Assembly: GCA_950295325.1 (NCBI GenBank)
Contig: OX485803.1
Span: forward strand, 2,912,001-2,976,000
Origin: Polytrichum commune
Lineage: Eukaryota > Streptophyta > Polytrichopsida > Polytrichales > Polytrichaceae
Length of the DNA: 64,000 nt
Direction: 5' to 3'
Positions within the stretch are counted from its first letter, which is position 1. Every line of letters starts with the position of its first letter. Position numbers and translations under genes: made by a program. Under the pieces are notes generated by a model, which saw only the letters and a list, made by a program, of their open reading frames with translations, had not been told where the DNA came from and ran no database searches. Of this stretch, positions 1-11,240 are shown piece after piece.

Positions 1-222
1 AAGTCAATAATATTGGCGATGGTTGCATTTGACCATTTGCCCCCAACTGGTACATATATAGGTGTTAGAGCAACCCTCTTCTTTCTCTTCGATTTTGGAG
101 CCACAACCGGTTGAGAAGTAACTGATGGCGGGGCTCCAAAAATGACCATTGGGAAGGATGTACCTCCAACGGAGATTGGACTCACATTTGCAAAATTATT
201 ACATCCTTCATGTGACCCAGGC
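1..222 (-). CDS. Coding-like fragment running off the left edge, unrecognised
   Basis: Read on the minus strand, this stretch is open for about 74 codons from position 222 to the window edge with no stop. A TTTAG|CC just upstream could be a splice acceptor. The predicted peptide has a basic, nuclear-localisation-like cluster (PKSKRKKRV), then a hydrophobic/glycine segment (IYVPVGGKWSNATIANII). There is no start codon, so at best it is an internal or terminal exon of a gene continuing to the left. I do not recognise the family; a transposon-derived protein is as likely as a host gene. An open frame of this length can occur by chance. Confidence 0.25.
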
Positions 223-2096
223 TAAACGCTGAAAGGCTCTATCACTCATTGTGGCCACCTATCCTACAAATCCAACGCACTTTCCTACACAAAAATCTAA
301 CTAATTGTCGCCAAGAATTAGTAAAATTGCTAAAACCCTAAAACCTCTAAATTGCGATGTTGATGGGTAGCAACAGTGCATTGGTCGCACTCCGTGTCTT
401 CTGCCCTGTCTATACACGGCAGTAAGAACTTTAAAAAGTGGTAAAAACCTGGTGGTATTTCCGACGCTATAAGTCCAAGTTACCCTAGGCCTTGCTGTAG
501 CGGCAACAATGCAGGCTACTGCCCCATGCCCCGCAACCGTGGGCTCGGCGGCATGCACAACTCCACGTAGCCCCTACCTCTGTGGCGGGGCCTAATTTAT
601 GGACCATGTGCCAAGGCCTTATAGGCATGTATCAGCTATGGTTTTCCCCTTCCTCAGACAAACTCTTCAACTATGGCCTTTCGAGAGCTCATAACTATTT
701 GTGAAACTCTTGACTACAATTTTTCATAACTTTCAACATAGTGGGTACACTACATACCATAGATCTCTCATTTGACAATGATACCCAACATGAATTATCA
801 CACCTCAAGTTCAAAGACCTTTGTGTTAACACTCGATTTTTTAAAGATGGAGGTGCTCCCTTCCAAAGAATCATGAGTTCAATTAAGCCAATTTTGTTCA
901 AGAGAAATTATCTTACAAAGTCACCACTCCGAAGTTGCTCTCTTTCAAAATATGGATTTCCCACCCTATAATTTCACCTAGACTATGATCGTGAACAAAT
1001 GTTTGACATAAGTTGCCCACTCTCTTCTCGAGAGTCAATCAGATGGATAGATAATTACATAAGGGCAAACAAATCATTGTATGTAATCCACACAAAAGAC
1101 TATTTGTTATATTCAATTCCAATTCGAGACTCCTTATCACTCAAGGGTTTCTCACCCTAGAATTTGTCTCAAACACTGGTAATAATTCAACTTCCAATAT
1201 AGTTTATCGAAGCCTCTCTTGAGCGTCAAATAGATGTGTAGACCTTCTCCTTAAGCAAATTATCACAATCATCTACTAATGAAAGAAGATTATCTCACAA
1301 ATAACATGGGCTTCATACTAGACAATGGCCACAATATTCAGATAAAACATTTGTCCATTCATAGTCCTAATTCACACATACCATTAGCATCTCACAACTT
1401 CATAGGCTATATACTCCTTTGATTTACTTAGGAATTTCATACTATGAAATTCCCAGAGACAATGATACTAATTAAGCTCCCAATCAACGTAGTCAACTAC
1501 CTTCCCCAAGAGTCAAGGCAATTGTCTCCCACAAATGTTCTAGGAAAATTGTCACAATCATCCACAACTTAGAAAATCCTTCTTTCACACAACAAGGGCT
1601 TTACACCTTGCAGATTTACTCTAGACTATTGAATTGTTCAAATTTACCACATGTATAAAACATCCACTCTTTTCCTGAATGGGATTTAAATAAATAAATA
1701 ACTCAAAGTCTATCCCCTGATTTTGTTGACTATCGCCTACTCAATTTATATCTCTAGCCTGAGAAGCAAAAGTGTTGTTCTCAAAAGTCAACCTCGTCCA
1801 TGGCGAGATTCTAATTTGTCTCTTTCAATTTCTCACATCGCAATTTGATTTTTCACTAATGTTATGCCAATGGTCAGTATTTCAACTTATAATATTCATT
1901 AATGCTTTTATTACTTAGTAACTAATAATGGTATCATTTTCTCACGAAAATGCAAAGTCTAGTTGAAATTTGAAGTAAATAATCATATTGGAATGGAAAA
2001 AACACTATTGCAACCCGGAAAATTGAATCACAAAGGAAAAAATGGAGAGAAAACTCACAAGAGAGAAGAAACGCTAACTTTATTGGGGTCAACATG
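223..2096. other. Intergenic, no gene seen
   Basis: AT-rich sequence with only short, overlapping open frames of unremarkable composition on both strands. I see no splice-consistent exon chain, no RNA gene and no clear repeat. It ends at the target-site duplication of the large Mutator-like element. Confidence 0.6.
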
Positions 2097-2105
2097 ATTG
2101 AAATG
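2097..2105 (+). repeat. Left 9-bp target-site duplication of MULE-1
   Basis: ATTGAAATG directly abuts the outer end of the left terminal inverted repeat. The identical nine bases follow the right terminal repeat at 13421-13429. Nine-bp duplications are the hallmark of Mutator-superfamily insertion. Confidence 0.95.
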
Positions 2106-2363
2106 GGAGAACGCTATTTCCCATGTAGCGGAGGATAAGGGCGGGAGTTCCGGCCATTGGTGGCCCCCGTCGGACGACGTGGCTGTCCACGTTGGACCCG
2201 CGGTTTCACCCGTCGCGCGGCCCTCGCGGTAACTCCGCCCGACCGTAACTCTGCCTCCCTGTAACACTGCACGCGAACGCGTTCACTCTGAGACACTGTG
2301 CGGACACTAAACACTGGGTGCCTGTGACACTGACTGTGCCCGAGAAATTTTTTTTTGGTGACG
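2106..2363 (+). repeat. Left terminal inverted repeat of MULE-1
   Basis: It matches the reverse complement of 13165-13420 over its full length, with a few substitutions and a small indel near the inner end. It is GC-rich and contains one exact GTGACACTG word at 2324-2332. The inner boundary is a T-run followed by GGTGACG. In MULEs such repeats hold transposase binding sites and promoters; that role is inferred here. Confidence 0.93.
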
Positions 2364-3184
2364 TCATTTATTGCCATTCCTGTGTAGCCATTGTCGTATC
2401 GTTAGGGTTCCAGTGTTTTGCGTGTGTGTGTGTGCAATGGAGTGCCGTGGTCGGAATTTGGGAGCTAGGAGTTTTCCGAAGAGGGTTTCTGGTCGGGTAA
2501 TGATTCGGTGGGATTGCAAATCGCGTTTCGATTCGTTTGTAGAGCACACTGCTGGATCGCCAGCCAACCTAATCGGGTAGATGTTAGAGGTTTAGGCCAT
2601 GAGGGCGCAATGATTACCTCTTCCGACGGAGATGTCATGCCCTGGCATTGGAGAGGTGGCGACGCCTTCATTACCGGCGTTGGACGTCCACACGAGAGCC
2701 GCAAGAATGCATGTAATACTCCACTTGAAAGCCACTATTTGTTGTTGTTTAGGGTTGTATGTACAGCTTCTGTAGCGATGAAGTTTAGCTTGGTTGGGGT
2801 CAGAAAATTGCGTCTTACTAGGTTTTCTGATATTCAAACGCCGAGGAAGACGCAGTTCGGGTTCTGGAGGATTCCTTGGTTTGCGACCCCTCCAACCCTT
2901 CCACCTATTGCTAACGTTCGAGTTATTGGAAGTTCTTCTATACAGTTCATAGATTAGGGTTTAGGCGGCGATTGAATTGCGAAATTGGGGACATCACATC
3001 GTGACGGTGGGGTTTAGGGTTTCGGGTTGAGGAGAAATGCGATATTGGCTCAAAGTGTAGTAGGTATTCATGCGCAATTTTAATGTCCACTCTCTTCCTC
3101 TAATACGAGGCTGGCTTTTGTTCTACATGTTGTTCTCCTTCATTGATTATCCTCTCTCAATCCTCCTACGTGCTGTTCTTGCAG
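2364..3184 (+). other. Leader region of the MULE-1 plus-strand gene
   Basis: This lies between the left terminal repeat and the first recognisable exon. It contains several teloboxes (AGGGTTTAGG-like at about 2954 and 3009) and short open frames with no family resemblance. A first exon or 5' UTR probably lies here, because the exon starting near 3185 lacks its own start codon. I cannot place the transcription start or true ATG. Confidence 0.45.
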
Positions 3185-6100
3185 AGACGGTGTCCTCTAC
3201 GAAGAGGAACACAGGATTTATAGGACGGTTTATTGTCAACCTGGATGTGGGTGTGTGATAGGGTTGAAAAGCAGTTTTCCCGGCATATCATATGTCGAGG
3301 GGGCTTGTCCAAACTGCGGAGCCAGGTCACACGCTTTTAGGCCGGAGAAGATGGCACCCGAGCCCGTGACACTGAAGGTGACAATGTATGGAATTCCCTA
3401 CAATGTCACCTACCCTAGTGAGCAGAGAGTCTCCGACCTGAGGGCAGAGTTTGCGACGATGTGTAAGGGTGCACTTAAACCTTGCGGGAAGCGACGGTTT
3501 TTTGTCTGCATATACTGTGGGCAGAACGATTTCAGCAATAAAATGATGCTCAATCGGCATCGTTTTATTGATGGCTGCCCCGAGGCTACATATCCCGACG
3601 GCAAGAGGGCGTTAATACTACCTTACCCCGATTTCAAACCCGGGGAAGGTAAGCGGGTGGAGGTTTTAGGCAAGAAAAATGGAGGGGGTCCGCCGGTAGA
3701 CGGGAAGACGTCAGGGCTTACAAGTACAGAGTCAGCTCTGGACGGATAAAGTCAGGACACGGGGGGGGGGAAGGTGCAGGAGACGAAGAAGAAGACGGCG
3801 AGGTTTCCGGGAAGGGTGCACACGACGTAGAACATAACCTTCATAGAATTGCTGATGAAACAAGCCTCAAGAAGCTGCTGCCTCCACGAGATCTCTTTTG
3901 TGATGTACTTGCCGATGGAGGGCTACCAAGAACCCTAAAGAATCCGCCTAACAAAGGAAAACAAGGCTCGGGGCCGTCACAGGTAAAGAACGGCGTCCAT
4001 CCGCCACCGCAGGACACTGATCCACATTTTGTAGAGGGGGAAGTGAGACTGAAGAGGCAGGTGGGGGTTGTTGTTGGCAAACAGTCTGTTCCAGACATTC
4101 TCTTAAACGGAAAACGTAGCAAACGAAAGGTTGGGACCTGCTTAGAAGAAGTGCCCGCTCTAGGAGCGAGGGTCAAGCGGCAGGCTCACTCGAGTATGCG
4201 GAAGTCCGGTCATAGGGGTTCAGATGTTGCCCATGACGTTGACAACGTGTCTGGAGTTGCGATGAAGACTGCTGCGAAGAAGACGGCAGCCAAAGTCACA
4301 TGGCGTGACACTGAAATTGGGGCGCAGGCAGGCGGAGACGCGGCTGCAGGTGGAAGAGAACCGGATGTACGTAGGGTTCATGTAGCGAAGAGGAAAATGG
4401 ATCAGCGCGATGACGCAGACGGGTTTCACATGTCAGTCTGGGATGGACCAAGTAACAAACAACCTAGGATTGAAGAAGGTGTCAACCGTGGCAATGAAGA
4501 CGTGAGCACCATGCTAAATCACCTTGAACTCATTAAGGAGAGGGCCATTTCCACACTTCGGGAAAGATTTTACTTAAGACGTACATGTATTTGTCGTAGG
4601 GCATCTATTCAGAGTAGACTCCCTCTGTTTCTTTTAAGTACGGAGAATGGACCTCACACATGTGTCAAGCAGGTGGTTTGTGACAGGGTTTGCCCTTCTC
4701 CGATGGATGATGCTCTGCGGGTGGATGCCGATAGAGGTGGCACTACTCCGGAAATACAGTGTCACGACACAGACGGCAATTTTAGTGACTATGATATGCC
4801 TCCCTGTGAGCTAAACCAATACCCGCCTCCATCTCCGACGCTCACGGAGGGTGCAGTGGCGTCCATGTATGTGTGGACGGACGCATCCGTCTTTATTGCC
4901 GAGATGAGGGAATATTGGGCAGAAGGTAAGGGTGCGATCAGGCCTTTCTGTTTTGGCAGTGCAATCGAGGGGAGGTTGAGAGCTAGAGCAAAAGCGTTGG
5001 AGACGTTGGAGGATGCGTACGTCGAAAAACACTGCAAAGCACAAGAGGATTTATGGATGGATACCATCGAGCCTACATGTCCCTCAAAGCCTCCGATGCC
5101 CGCATTGTATCACCTTAAGGAGTATGAAAATTCCGTCGCTCTCCCGTGGACATGGGACTGTCAGAGCGGGGACGACTTCGTTAGGAACTGGGAGAATACG
5201 GTACAAACGGACGAGTTCAAAGACAAACTCATGCGCTGTGCGTACTGGTGGATACGGCGAAAGGTTTGTGTCACTATTCCCGAAACATTCTACAGGTTGT
5301 TTTCTTTTAATTGCGGAGACATGTCATAGAAGTACAGTAGAAATTTAGGGTTGTGACACTGTGACACTGAATTCGCCTATGTTTAACTGGATGCGTTCCT
5401 CTCCCACAGGGTGATAAGAAGGCGCCCCTGCCTGCAGACCTCGTCGAGAGTGTCACGAACACTATCGATAACCTTGTGCAATGCGTCGAGAACGGGGTTC
5501 CGTATGAGGACCTACAAACCCTAAAGGCGTACATTCAGTGGACCACTGACCATGCAGCCTTCGAGGCCGAGCTCCGTAGTTACCGAGATAGAGTGCAGGT
5601 TGCACACGAGGAGGAGGTGCGGAAGGCACGTGCTGACTTCAAACAGAGGAATGGTCTGCTCACCGAGCAAGTGTTGTGGGATTGGTGCCCCGTTTTCCGT
5701 GTTCTAAGGACGTTCGAAGAAATTTTGCATGGACTCCCTCCATTTCCTTGGCGTCACAACAGTGAGAGTGCTAACCATGCTCCTGGCATTTAGAAATTGC
5801 ATAGCATTATCCGTGTTTATTTCCCGTATCCACATTTATTTTTTCATTGCTGATATTGGAAACTGTGTGTGACTCGTTTTCAGTGGCAGAGGCAAAGGAT
5901 GTCCGCAACGTGCTTCGCGAGACTCGTGTATCGCGGAACCCGCCCCCGCCACTTGCGTACGTGTTTCGGGTCCTGTTTCGTACCACGTACGGATTGTTCA
6001 GGCACTTATGTTGTCCCAACTACGGACTCACGGCTGAGGAATTGCGGAGAGAATGTCAGGTTCGCATCAATGTCAAACGCTCGTTGTCAACATTTCTGGC

Positions 6101-8207
6101 GGAGGGACCTTACCAATTCTCCGGTGTACGGCATGGCTTCGGAGAAGATTTTCGGCAACGGGTTCAGGCGGAGGTGGACCATATATGTAACGGGGCGGGA
6201 GAGGATATAGTCCAAGAAGTTATGGCGTGGGTCCACACCGTTCAACTACGAGCACTGCAGGAGCACGCTGTGTGCCACCCGATGCAGTTCATTGGGGCTT
6301 GGACAACTACTGCCCATGCCCACTGGGAGGAGCAGGCTCAACATTGGCAAGTGGCACTACGAACCCGCGAGGACCATGACTTAGGGTGGGTTCTGTCCGG
6401 ATTTACTCCAGCCTGGAATCCTGGCATCGCGGCAGTAAGGTTGCGTATCCAGGAAACCGTAGAGGGGATTAGGGAAACAATGTCTTTGGAAGACAGAGCT
6501 CATTGGGAGATATGTGCGAAGGATTTCAGCCGGGATCCTTGTCTGCGTCACCCTTCTCAAATGGGCAGTACTTGTGAGGACACGGCTATGGGAGGTGACG
6601 GTAGTCTCAAAACAAAAGACGTAGAGGCGGAGGATGATACCGGATTAGGGACGGTTGAGAAAAACTCCGAGATAGAACAACACCCTGTCGCTAAAGATGC
6701 TGGAAACACTGTGAAAGTTGACGTTATTTCACGTGGGAATGCAGGAGTTCCCACAATCAAGTATGAAGGGCTGCCTAGACACGACATTGTTGGTGTTCAA
6801 GAGCAGGAGACAATACTCTCTCCTTGCCCGCCAGACAATAGTCCCGTGACAGAGGATGATAAGGATCTCAACGTAAATGAGCATGGCGGTCCAGTGTTTC
6901 CCGATATTAACTCTATACTTGCTAATGAAGCCCACGATTCCCCGCCTACAGATGCGTTGATTACACTTAGCCAGTTTGAGAATACTGTGCACTCAGGTGT
7001 GGACATGAATCTGGAAGGGGCGTCGTTCTCGCAGGACCCCAGTTTTGTGCATTGGGTTAAGGCTGGTGTCGATGATCCACTGCGGACGCCTACCCGGGGA
7101 ATCTCGATTGTCACAGCCCAGGACACCACGTCTGTGGAGGGGGCTGACAACGACAGCACCTGCCATAACCTCCGTGACAAATTCGAACAAGTGGAGGAAT
7201 TGGAGGCTGTGACGCACCTGGTCAGCTTGTCCCAGGGTACAGATCGCGACGTAAGGGAGACGTCGAAGCCGTTGGTGCTCGAGAATCCTACTCCGACTCC
7301 TGGGGACATCACTGCAGAGCCGTATCAAGTGAACCGTGGTCAAATTGTTCGATCTTACAGGTTGGTGACGTGGGCGTCATGACATTAGCGCAAGCCTACA
7401 ACTACCTGCACGTGGAAGATCACATGCAAAGTCTACCTGGGTGTCAAGGGAGGAGGGACAACGCACGTGAGGTCATATTCTTCAACGAGAAGGGCAAAGA
7501 AATCGGGGTTAAATTCTCAACCATCCGAAGTTTAAAGCTTGTAAGGACACGTTTGGGTAACGACATTGTCGATTTGGTCATGTCTAGGTTGTACTTTCAG
7601 TACCCAGCCCGAACAAGGCACGAGATCCTGTTCCTGTTGTCTAGAGTGAGCTCGTGCAAGGGTTTAGGGTTTAGGGTGAGGGTTTAGTTCCTGTTGTCTA
7701 GAGTGAGCTCGTGCTGTTGTCTAGGGGAGTGCAAACATACGAGGTCGCGGTAGTGCAGCAAGACGTATGTCATCAATCCGGGAATTATGAGTGTGGTCAT
7801 CACACTGTAAGAAATGCACTAATGTATCTAAAGGTAATGCGCATTGTCACTTGTTTCAAATTATAACCTGTTTTATCTTATGCTCTATGTGGAATGTTTT
7901 CAAAGTTGTGACATTGTAGTGTCACAATGTCTTACAACTGGGTGACTGAGTTACTGACAGTTTTGTCCGGCTGGACTTGTAGTTCCGTGGGATGGACCGG
8001 AAGGACGGGGAGGTAATCATGCGGCAGAAGATAATGGAGGCGTTCAAAACTAAAGACACCAACCTAGAGATTCTCGCTTTGATAGCAAAGGAACTAGATG
8101 CAGGACGTCGGGACACACGGTACAAGGCTCCTTTCAGCATTCCTGACAAGGACATGACTTCTGAACCCGACGTTGAGAGCGACGTCCTCATATTAGACTC
8201 CGAATAG
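3185..8207 (+). CDS. MULE-1 zinc-finger / Ulp1-like (C48) protein, multi-exon, probably damaged
   Basis: Phase-consistent exons are about 3185-3648, 3732-5263, 5410-5761, 5884-7250, 7361 to about 7650, about 7722-7833 and 7983-8207, with GT-AG borders (e.g. GAC|gtaagg at 7251, ttacag|GTT at 7361). The start codon is not located; the first in-frame ATG is at 3351. The N-terminus has CxxxCxC plus CPNC motifs and a C-x2-C-x13-H-x5-C finger (about 3511-3577). The middle is long, charged and unrecognised. Near 7540 the peptide LGNDIVDLVMSRLY resembles the start of Ulp1 peptidases, and QSGNYECGHHTV (about 7780) resembles their catalytic Q/C region. The His and Asp segment that should lie between is missing. 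The tail ends DVLILDSE. The first intron (83 bp) and the 7650-7722 junction are uncertain. Confidence 0.7.
7361..7833 (+). other. Ulp1/C48 protease-like region, interrupted
   Basis: The two ends of a C48 fold are visible. RSLKLVRTRLGNDIVDLVM fits the helix and LND-type motif that opens the domain. QDVCHQSGNYECGHHTVRN fits the oxyanion Gln and nucleophile Cys with the following helix. Ulp1 peptidases normally have about 60-100 residues between these with an HW and a D motif. Here the gap contains only a duplicated 27-bp segment (7631-7657 and 7688-7714) around a telomere-like run, with a stop in at least one frame. The catalytic triad therefore looks incomplete unless another exon supplies it. 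Confidence 0.6.
7658..7687 (+). repeat. Short interstitial telomere-like repeat
   Basis: About 30 bp made of GGGTTTAGGGTTTAGGG followed by GTGAGGGTTTAG, i.e. plant telomere units with one variant. It sits between two copies of the same 27-bp coding segment. It is far too short to be a chromosome end. Confidence 0.8.
8181..8204 (+). other. SUMO-interaction-like motif at the C-terminus
   Basis: The last eight codons before the TAG at 8205-8207 read DVLILDSE. A short run of aliphatic residues (V-L-I-L) flanked by acidic residues and a serine is the usual composition of a SUMO-interaction motif. It fits a protein with a Ulp1-like (SUMO-protease) domain. This is composition only, and such motifs occur by chance. 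Confidence 0.4.
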
Positions 8208-9664
8208 GAATGAACTGTTTTAAGAATGTACAAGTAGGATGCTCTTTGTAATTTCCCCTTTCAGGGAGATAGATATATTCATTCGGATTTCAGGACGTAC
8301 ATCTAAATCGTGGTGAAATCCGTGGTGAAATCCACGGTTGTAGTGAGGTAGTGTCACAGTGTAACAGATGCGGATTTCATAACCCAAAATATAGGAAAGG
8401 ATACTACACGGTGACATTAAAGTTCGCCAATACATTGTACGATTGATTGATTGCCGCAAGGGCGGAAATACAATGGGCATATGCCAAACCGACGGTCCAA
8501 TGACCTCGACATAAGTAGAGACCAATATGACATTAATTTCCACTATAACAGCTGAGATTGTGCAATTCTTCGTCCCCAAGCGCACCATAGTACTCCTTCC
8601 ACATGAACACAACGTCGTCAGAACCATGTTCCACTCCAACTCCTGAAATATCATCAGGTTTATGAGAGGCGCCCACGGGTAGATCACTCTACGGCATTTT
8701 TGTGCACCACGTGCGGCTGGGGGTTTTTTGTTTTGGGGCTATTTACCTTCAAGGGTTGAATTAAAGCCTCCCTATAATTACTTAAATTTCAAAAATGGCC
8801 CATTTGTTTGCACCCTTCCATTACTTATATTGTCCAAGTCACTGTAATTTTTTGTACTCTATATTCCTTTTAAGTAATTTTGGACAGACGGAAATCCCAA
8901 TTATCATCCAACCCCGTGAGTCCTAAACCCATTTACATACCATACTAAACATACCTTCTAGGATCCTTATCTTCAGCCCCTATATTAATTTTACGAAAAA
9001 ATAATGGCCCATGTTTTATGTCCATCTAACTTACTTATAATGGGATTGTCTACATTTAATGGCCCTTTCATTATTTGGAATTCCTTTATAATTTTTATTT
9101 CAAATGATTTTAATCCTCTCTATATTATGCCGCACGTCGTTTTTAAAATGCACTAAGTGATCTACCCGTGGAGGCGCCACCACCGTGACGGAGCAACCCA
9201 TTACCATCCGAGGTAGCATCCTCCGCATTTCCACGCTGAGTACAGTCCAAGCACGATCTCCTCCTCTGTGACACTGGGGTACATCCGCACCTACGACAGG
9301 GAGGTCGACATCCTTCAGCCCTAACTATTCGGTCGTCACGTCCAGACGCCATGCTTAGACGGCATATACAAATCACCGAGATCAACAATACTGCACTACC
9401 AAAGAGAATGACAATCACCCATCCCTGTAAGTCAAAAACAACCAACACTACCATCGTGCACATGCTGTGCGAAAGTCCTATCGAAAACTCCTATCTCTAG
9501 ACAAGCACTAAGGTATCTTGCGGGGAGACAAGACGTGCAAACAGACAAGACGGAACTAATAAATCCGTAGGAGGCGGTAAAGGGTTTAGGGTTCAAAGTT
9601 TAGGGATTGGGGCGCGCAAGAACCTTAGTCTGATATCCAGATTGGGTTTTCCGGCGGGTATAGC
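8208..9664. other. Central intergenic zone of MULE-1 between convergent genes
   Basis: No convincing exon on either strand; it should hold both transcript 3' ends. It is AT-rich between 8750 and 9140. It contains TAGTGTCAC at 8349, GTGACACTG at 9268 and telobox-like GGGTTTAGGGTTC near 9583. A short inverted match links TCTACGGCATTTTTGTGCAC (about 8690) and TAAAATGCACTAAGTGATC (about 9145), flanking the AT-rich tract, so a small inserted sequence is possible there. Confidence 0.55.
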
Positions 9665-11209
9665 CTATAGACGGCGTGCCATAGAAGACTTTGGCCGCTC
9701 CAAGAAGTCCTTATACCGTCCAAGTTTGAATCCTTTCCCATCGTTTACGGGGGAGAAGTGCGGGGATTTGGCCATGGGATGCACAGTTCCCGAATTCATC
9801 TCTGCTTTCAGCGTTCTCAGTCGACCCAATGTCTGGTTAAGGTCCGCTATCAAATGTTGCATCATCACTTGGTCACCATCAACCTCCTCGTGCAGTAAAA
9901 TAATCTGTTGTCGCAGAGTCTCGGCTAGGTCAGGTTGTGCACGCCTAGCCGGTGTAGCCCTTGGCAAGGACATGGGCGTTGGCGCCTGTGACGCTGGCGC
10001 GGGTTCAACACGCCTAGGTGTTAACAGTTGTTGCAATCCCCCGTTTACATTGCCAGCTAATCTGCCACAAAATCTCGCAATTGTTCCCTCAGCCATCTCC
10101 AGGTGCATCATCATGACGACCTTGATGTGGTGTTTACACATATTTCCGCGCTGAGCCCACACGCAATTGCAAACCCCCCACTCAGAACCAGGATTGTGGA
10201 CAGTGTACCGCAGATGCCGATGTTTAGTTGACGTCACCAATGCCACGTCTCCATCTTTCGAAGGTAGTGCCACGTCGTCATCCGGGATACTTCTCGCTTT
10301 CAGGATGGAGTTTACAATAGAATCCTACATTTTCTTATTGTCCACAAATCCCTTCTGTTTCCTTAGATCCTTGTACCAGTAGTGATCAAGAACGTCCTCC
10401 GTAAGTGCCGTAATACACCAGTCGACTCTCCGCCCTGTCATCTTGCTACGCTCTGATTTCAAGATCGACTTTGCAAATCCGTGGTAACCCTCTATAGCAA
10501 CATTAGTGTCTTGCCCACAGTAGTCTAAGTTTCGGAAACCGACCACCCACATGTGCACCTTGTCCAACCACTGCATCTTCATATATTCCCATAACTCCTC
10601 CTCTTCCGGATATCGTTTCTGCAACTCCTCTATTCGTTTGACTGCCCATTCCCTGCCTTCGTGACCCTCTGGTGCACTTCGGTCGTACATTATTAATCCT
10701 AGCTCTTTCAAGATAGCAGCCCGCCGCTCCTGATTCGATATTTTGTAATAGCAATTCTTTTGCCAAGCCCGTCGAACGTGCCAAAGGCACAGAAATATCG
10801 CCGTATTGGGCCACGTGACACTGCCACCAATGTGTCCGAATTAGTGTCACCGTTGCAAATCAATCATGTTGTGTTTAAGTGGAGACAGAGATGGACAAGA
10901 CGCAGTCAACCTAGTACAGTAAACTACAATGATTGCAGTTAGGAAACCGAAATAGCAGATGGCATAACAAACATTCGTATGAATATACTAACTTTATTGC
11001 ATTAATCTCCCCCTGAGCGCAATCCATGATAAAAGCAGCGGGCTTCCAATCTGGTTTTTCGGCAATCATTCTCGAATTCAACGCATTCATCCAAGGTGTG
11101 AGGTCCTTCTCGGCACATCGCGAAGTTAGGATAAACGCCACCGGAACACCGTTATGCCACTCGTCGAACACCATTAGCGTGTACAGAGGGAACTGTAAGA
11201 ACACAAAGA

Positions 11210-11240
<31 letters not shown>

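Noticed and set aside
2508-2957. 149-codon open frame near the left end of MULE-1
   Set aside because: No in-phase splice link to the downstream exons was found and composition is unremarkable. It may be untranslated leader; not called as a gene.
3751-3772. Run of ten G that might be a frameshift joining two ORFs
   Set aside because: The frame change is explained better by a GT-AG intron (3649-3731); the downstream frame is open before the G-run. A homopolymer error cannot be excluded.
6797-7343. Minus-strand frames of 171 and 116 codons inside MULE-1
   Set aside because: They are antisense to the well-supported exon 5884-7250 and overlap each other.
7658-7687. Telomeric repeat as evidence of a chromosome end or fusion
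   Set aside because: Only about four units, inside a transposon gene.
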